This document shows, one piece after another, positions 60,547 to 64,000 of a stretch of DNA of 64,000 bases (within the stretch, counting starts at the first letter, position 1; every line of letters starts with the position of its first letter). This stretch comes from Granulosicoccus sp036478565 (GTDB lineage: Bacteria; Pseudomonadota; Gammaproteobacteria; Granulosicoccales; Granulosicoccaceae): assembly GCA_965224525.1 (NCBI GenBank), contig OZ245050.1, positions 4,092,001 to 4,156,000 on the forward strand, in the 5' to 3' direction. Below the pieces are notes generated by a model. That model was not told the DNA's origin and did no database searches. It saw nothing but the letters and a program-made list of their open reading frames with translations. A program made the translations under genes and the position numbers.

Positions 60547-60773
60547 CCTTGTAGTCGTTTTTTAACGCGAGACATCACATCTTCCAATGGGATACCCGCA
60601 TCTGGAAACTCTTCGTGGTATGCAATTCGGCGATCAAGCTCCTTCCGCTGTTCTTCAGTTATCGGTGATTTCTCAATATCGTCGAACATTCCTTGCCATA
60701 TTTCCTCGACCAATGCCATTCGAGTATCAATGTCCAGGCGGTCGATTCCAAGATCTTTTGCTGTAACTGACAT
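60543..60773 (-). CDS. Addiction-module antitoxin (TIGR02574-like)
   Basis: The product has 76 residues from ATG 60773. It reads MSVTAKDLGIDRLDIDTRMALVEEIWQGM, then ITEEQRKELDRRIAYHEEFPDAGIPLEDVMSRVKKRLQG, the pattern of small antitoxins paired with RelE/ParE toxins. The longer open frame to 60854 is not needed. The order antitoxin-toxin and the 4-base overlap fit a coupled pair. Confidence 0.88.
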   Translation of the reverse strand: MSVTAKDLGIDRLDIDTRMALVEEIWQGMFDDIEKSPITEEQRKELDRRIAYHEEFPDAGIPLEDVMSRVKKRLQG

Positions 60774-61070
60774 AGAGTATTTTCCGGCTGGTGGAATTTC
60801 GACTACCAGTTTACCAAAACTGGAGTACAGATTCGAATTCTGTATATTTACCACAAAACTTCAGCAACTGAGGAGCGAGGGCTGCTAATACGCATGAACC
60901 GGATAGCCAGTAATTAATTTCATGTCGATTTTCGGAGCAATTTGTCATTGCTATCAATGGCCTTTTATAACCGGCAAGAGCAGCGCAGTTTACTTTAGCG
61001 AAATCTTCTGCCTGACAACCCTAACCATTTATTCTACAGCACCGCATACCTACGCCAGGAGCTGGTGTAA

Positions 61071-61086
61071 CTGTCATTTTTGACAG
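61071..61086 (+). promoter_or_regulatory. Distal LexA-type box
   Basis: CTGT-N8-ACAG is matched exactly, with CATTTTTG in the middle. It overlaps a TTGACA that could serve as a -35 element. It lies 44 bases upstream of the proximal box. Confidence 0.55.
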
Positions 61087-61114
61087 TACATAGGCGTTAC
61101 TATAGCTTATACTG

Positions 61115-61130
61115 CTGTATAACTGCACAG
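61115..61130 (+). promoter_or_regulatory. Proximal LexA-type box at the integrase promoter
   Basis: CTGT-N8-ACAG is matched exactly (middle ATAACTGC), 31 bases before the integrase ATG and overlapping AT-rich -10-like sequence (TATACT 61108-61113). SOS control through LexA is known for other integron integrases. Confidence 0.65.
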
Positions 61131-61161
61131 TTCGCGTGTTATATCACTATGTGTAACTATC

Positions 61162-62502
61162 ATGCTGTCAGTTCCGTTTAATATCATCAAATCTTATCAG
61201 TCGCTATTGGTTAAAAGCTCGGTTTCCTCTTCGGAGCGGGCGAACTACCATAAATGGCTGCGCTACTATCTGGATTTTTGCCACAAATACCAGTTTGGGG
61301 CTGACAACAAAAACAGTTTCTCCTCCTTTAATAAAAAACTGGCCGAGAAGCTGCAATCTGAGCCGCAGCGTCGGCAAGCACATGATGCAATTCGTATTTT
61401 TTTCAGATTGATTTCAAATGAGAATCACCTGCTGCAGCCGTCGACGCCCCGTACCCTCGCAACAGCCGCAAGCACTACTCCGCCTCCCCCTGGTGCATCC
61501 AGGAAGACACCGGTTGTCGAAGGTGGTAACCACAGTGGACAGGACTGGACCCAGGTATATGCTGCGCTTGAATCGGCTGTTCAGGTTCGGCACTATTCCC
61601 CCAAGACGTTGAGTGCGTACCGGAGTTGGGTTAGGAGACTTCAGACCTTTACCAAAAGCAAGCAGCCGAAAGAAATCTCAATTGAAGACGTGAAGGGTTT
61701 CCTGAGTTATCTGGCCACCGAAAAAAATGTAGCAGCCGCTAGCCAGAACCAGGCGTTCAATGCATTGCTGTTTTTATTCAGGCATGTACTTGATAAAGAA
61801 TTTGGCGTTATAGAAGGCGTTGTACGGGCCAAACAGAGGAAGAATATTCCGGTCGTCCTGTCGCGCGAGGAGGTGAATCAGCTTCTGGAACAGCTGGATG
61901 AGCCTTTTCATCTTGTAGCAAGTTTGTTGTATGGATGCGGTCTTCGCCTGTTTGAATGTTTGAAGCTGCGGGTACAGGATCTGGATTTTTACACTGGCAT
62001 CGTGACAGTGCATGACGGCAAAGGGAAAAAGGACAGATCGTTGCCTTTACCAAGGAGTTTGGATTCCCGGCTCAAAGAGTGGTTAATAACCGTGGCCGAC
62101 CTTCATAAGCAAGACCTGGAATCGGGTTATGCAGGCTGTTTTCTGCAAAAAACAGGCGGCAAAAAATTCAAGAATGCAGCCAGAGAGTTCTCATGGCAGT
62201 ATCTTTTTCCGGCAAAGACACTGACGTTGATTGACAAGAGCCATGAGTATCGCCGTTACCATTTACATGAGACTCTGGTACAACGCGCGATCAAACAAGC
62301 TGTGAGAGAGGCCGCCATTCCCAAGCGGGCAACGCCTCACACCCTTCGCCACAGCTTTGCCAGTCACCTGCTTGCGGCAAACTACGATATCCGCACAATT
62401 CAGCAGCTATTGGGCCATAGCGATGTGCGCACAACGATGATTTACACCCAAACGGTCCACAGCACCACCTTGAAGGAGGCAATGAGCCCTCTGGATTTTT
62501 AG
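61162..62502 (+). CDS. Integron-type tyrosine recombinase, long form
   Basis: The 446-residue product is longer than classical IntI (about 320-340) because of about 120 N-terminal residues (YHKWLRYYLDFCHKYQFG...), a feature of a known group of long IntI-like enzymes. The catalytic core is complete: RI arginine in LLYGCGLRLFECLKL, HTLRHSFASHLL, LLGHSDVRTTMIYTQ. The integron-specific segment is present (NAAREFSWQYLFPAK ... YRRYHLHETLVQRAIKQAV). Two LexA-type boxes precede it. No cassette array is evident. Confidence 0.88.
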   Translation: MLSVPFNIIKSYQSLLVKSSVSSSERANYHKWLRYYLDFCHKYQFGADNKNSFSSFNKKLAEKLQSEPQRRQAHDAIRIFFRLISNENHLLQPSTPRTLATAASTTPPPPGASRKTPVVEGGNHSGQDWTQVYAALESAVQVRHYSPKTLSAYRSWVRRLQTFTKSKQPKEISIEDVKGFLSYLATEKNVAAASQNQAFNALLFLFRHVLDKEFGVIEGVVRAKQRKNIPVVLSREEVNQLLEQLDEPFHLVASLLYGCGLRLFECLKLRVQDLDFYTGIVTVHDGKGKKDRSLPLPRSLDSRLKEWLITVADLHKQDLESGYAGCFLQKTGGKKFKNAAREFSWQYLFPAKTLTLIDKSHEYRRYHLHETLVQRAIKQAVREAAIPKRATPHTLRHSFASHLLAANYDIRTIQQLLGHSDVRTTMIYTQTVHSTTLKEAMSPLDF

Positions 62503-62547
62503 TGGCTGCGACCTGATCAGCAGACGCTTAACTGCTACCATTCGCAC

Positions 62548-63939
62548 ATGCTACCGCTACGCGAACACAGGGTACTGCTCGGGGTAACCGGCGGAATTGC
62601 CAATTACAAAAGCGCGATACTTGCCCGGCGACTGATCGATGCCGGAGCGGATGTCCGTGTGGTCATGACACGCGGCGCTCAGGCATTTATCACGCCGCTG
62701 ACCTTCCAGGCACTTACCGGCAACCCGGTGCACACCGATTTACTGGACCCGGCTGCTGAAGCCGCCATGGGGCACATTGAACTGGCTCGCTGGGCCGACC
62801 ACATCCTGATTGCACCAGCCAGTGCAAATACCCTGGCGCGTCTGGCCAATGGCTTTGCCGACGACTTGCTCTCTACCTTGTGCCTGGCCAGCGACGCTCC
62901 GCTCTATGCTGCTCCTGCAATGAACCACCTGATGTGGCAGAACCCGGCAACGCAGGCAAACTGCCAGATGCTGATTGAACGTGGCATGGTGATGTTCGGC
63001 CCGGCTGAAGGCGCTCAGGCTTGTGGCGAGACGGGCGCCGGGCGCATGCTGGAACCCGAAGCCATTCGTGATGCCTTGATAAAGCATGTGCATCCGACCC
63101 CTGTTCCACGGCTGACTCGCAGCTATGCGCTTGCTCACGAAACTGCCCGGCGGGAACAGAGCAAGCAGGCGCAAAAAAATCAGGACCAGGGCAACGATGC
63201 AGCCGGCAGTTCAACAGTAACAACGCTCGGCGCTGCCAATCAACCACATACAGCCACCGGCAACACCAACTCACTAACCGGCTTGCATTTGTTAATCACA
63301 GCCGGCCCCACTCATGAAGCCATCGACCCGGTACGTTTCATCAGCAATCACAGCTCAGGCAAGATGGGCTTTGCTATCGCAGCGGTCGCTGCGGATCGTG
63401 GTGCAACGGTTACCCTGATCGCAGGACCGGTATCACTGGGTACACCTCGTGGCGTTGAACGCGTTGATGTCACCACCGCACTCGACATGCATGCAGCCGT
63501 CATGCAATCAGCTTCGGCCGCTGACGTATTCATCGCCGTCGCAGCCGTTGCCGACTATCGACTGGCAACCATCGCTGAACAGAAGATCAAAAAGCGTCAT
63601 GACGAGCTAACACTGACGCTGATAAAAAATCCGGATATTCTGCGTGAAGTTGCTGCTCTGGACAAGCGCCCCTTTTGCGTCGGGTTTGCAGCAGAGACCG
63701 AAAACGTCGAGACACATGCACGCAAAAAACTGATCGACAAGAAGCTCGACCTGATCGCCGCAAATCACGTCGCACAAGCTGATAATCCGGTATTTGGCAG
63801 CGACACCAACGCACTGGATATACTGTGGAATTCCGAAGGCCATGAGCATGTAGCATCTGCCCCCAAGCAGGAAGTTGCCGCCCGGCTTCTCGACATCATC
63901 AGCCAGCGTCTGAAAGCTGACGGTGGCTCATCCGACTGA
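62548..63939 (+). CDS. coaBC: Bifunctional phosphopantothenoylcysteine decarboxylase/synthetase
   Basis: The 463-residue product makes 4'-phosphopantetheine for CoA synthesis. The N-terminal flavoprotein domain CoaC has VLLGVTGGIANYKS, GHIELARWADHILIAPASANTLA, and APAMNHLMWQNPA. The C-terminal CoaB domain begins GLHLLITAGPTHEAIDPVRFISNHSSGKMG and has IKKRHDELTLTLIKNPDIL. The linker between them (about 185-245) is some 50 residues longer than usual and rich in Q, N, A and T. The start is ATG 62548, 45 bases after the integrase stop. Confidence 0.95.
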   Translation: MLPLREHRVLLGVTGGIANYKSAILARRLIDAGADVRVVMTRGAQAFITPLTFQALTGNPVHTDLLDPAAEAAMGHIELARWADHILIAPASANTLARLANGFADDLLSTLCLASDAPLYAAPAMNHLMWQNPATQANCQMLIERGMVMFGPAEGAQACGETGAGRMLEPEAIRDALIKHVHPTPVPRLTRSYALAHETARREQSKQAQKNQDQGNDAAGSSTVTTLGAANQPHTATGNTNSLTGLHLLITAGPTHEAIDPVRFISNHSSGKMGFAIAAVAADRGATVTLIAGPVSLGTPRGVERVDVTTALDMHAAVMQSASAADVFIAVAAVADYRLATIAEQKIKKRHDELTLTLIKNPDILREVAALDKRPFCVGFAAETENVETHARKKLIDKKLDLIAANHVAQADNPVFGSDTNALDILWNSEGHEHVASAPKQEVAARLLDIISQRLKADGGSSD

Positions 63940-63982
63940 CAACACACCTGCAGCCACTTTGAATCCACCCGACTGACTCACC

Positions 63983-64000
63983 ATGCAATCCATCAACTAT
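63983..64000 (+). CDS. Possible start of dut (dUTPase), partial
   Basis: Only six codons (MQSINY) are visible from ATG 63983. In many gammaproteobacteria dut follows coaBC, so this is a guess from gene order. It cannot be confirmed in this window. Confidence 0.3.

Larger units (their letters stand above)
60774..61161. other. Intergenic region between antitoxin and integrase
   Basis: About 390 bases lie between the divergent antitoxin and integrase genes. It holds two LexA-type boxes near the integrase start (separate entries). On the minus strand GTTAGGG at 61019-61025 resembles an integron core site GTTRRRY with one mismatch. No attC site could be supported. Confidence 0.45.

Overview
The window comes from a free-living, probably aquatic gammaproteobacterium of moderate GC content. 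Supporting genes are ubiA, coaBC, a gor-type glutathione reductase, csrA, an ABC-F protein of the YbiT type, dgkA, type IV minor pilins in FimT-PilV-PilW-PilX-PilE order, and two HDOD proteins. I do not assign a genus. No rRNA, tRNA or CRISPR array was seen.

Region 1 (1-24 kb) is mostly housekeeping. A minus-strand run carries flavin reductase, a TVP38-type membrane protein, a CoA-binding protein, metY and a partial DUF481 outer-membrane protein. It is followed by a Nudix hydrolase, a secreted beta-helix protein, a PatB-type C-S lyase, dodecin, an EamA remnant, the ABC-F protein, the minor pilin operon (without PilY1), gor, ubiA, two dynamin-like GTPases around a peroxiredoxin and a CobT-like VWA protein, comF, two tandem OmpA-like proteins and dgkA.

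Region 2 (24-38 kb) is mixed. It holds an AT-rich SGNH acyltransferase, a DEAD-box helicase, a secreted SCP2-like protein, an HDOD/GspE-like pair with csrA close upstream, a second acyltransferase, a DprE2-like SDR, an HNH nuclease, a hypothetical gene and an EAL-HDOD protein.

Region 3 (38-47 kb) is accessory and the most interesting part. A Sec-exported RHS-type protein ends in a serine lipase and overlaps a strongly translated ankyrin-like gene, probably its immunity protein. Convergent to it is a two-gene unit. The first protein has 946 residues, is built of regular 29-residue helical repeats and ends in a HELTH zincin domain. The second is a caspase-fold (C25/CHAT-like) peptidase translationally coupled to it. 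I do not recognise this pair as a described system.

Region 4 (47-53.4 kb) is an Ugp-like operon: DeoR regulator, ATPase, binding protein, two permeases and an EEP-family phosphodiesterase. Three TTTCGAA boxes lie upstream of it.

Region 5 (53.4-62.5 kb) is a plastic defence and mobile zone. It begins with remnants of AbiEii and of an SF2 helicase and an intact Fic protein, bracketed by a duplicated 3' end of the EEP gene. Beyond that come a 5'-truncated DUF4143 ATPase, a four-gene IS21-type element, a ParE/RelE toxin-antitoxin pair, and a long integron-type integrase preceded by two perfect CTGT-N8-ACAG LexA-type boxes. The window closes with coaBC and what may be the start of dut.
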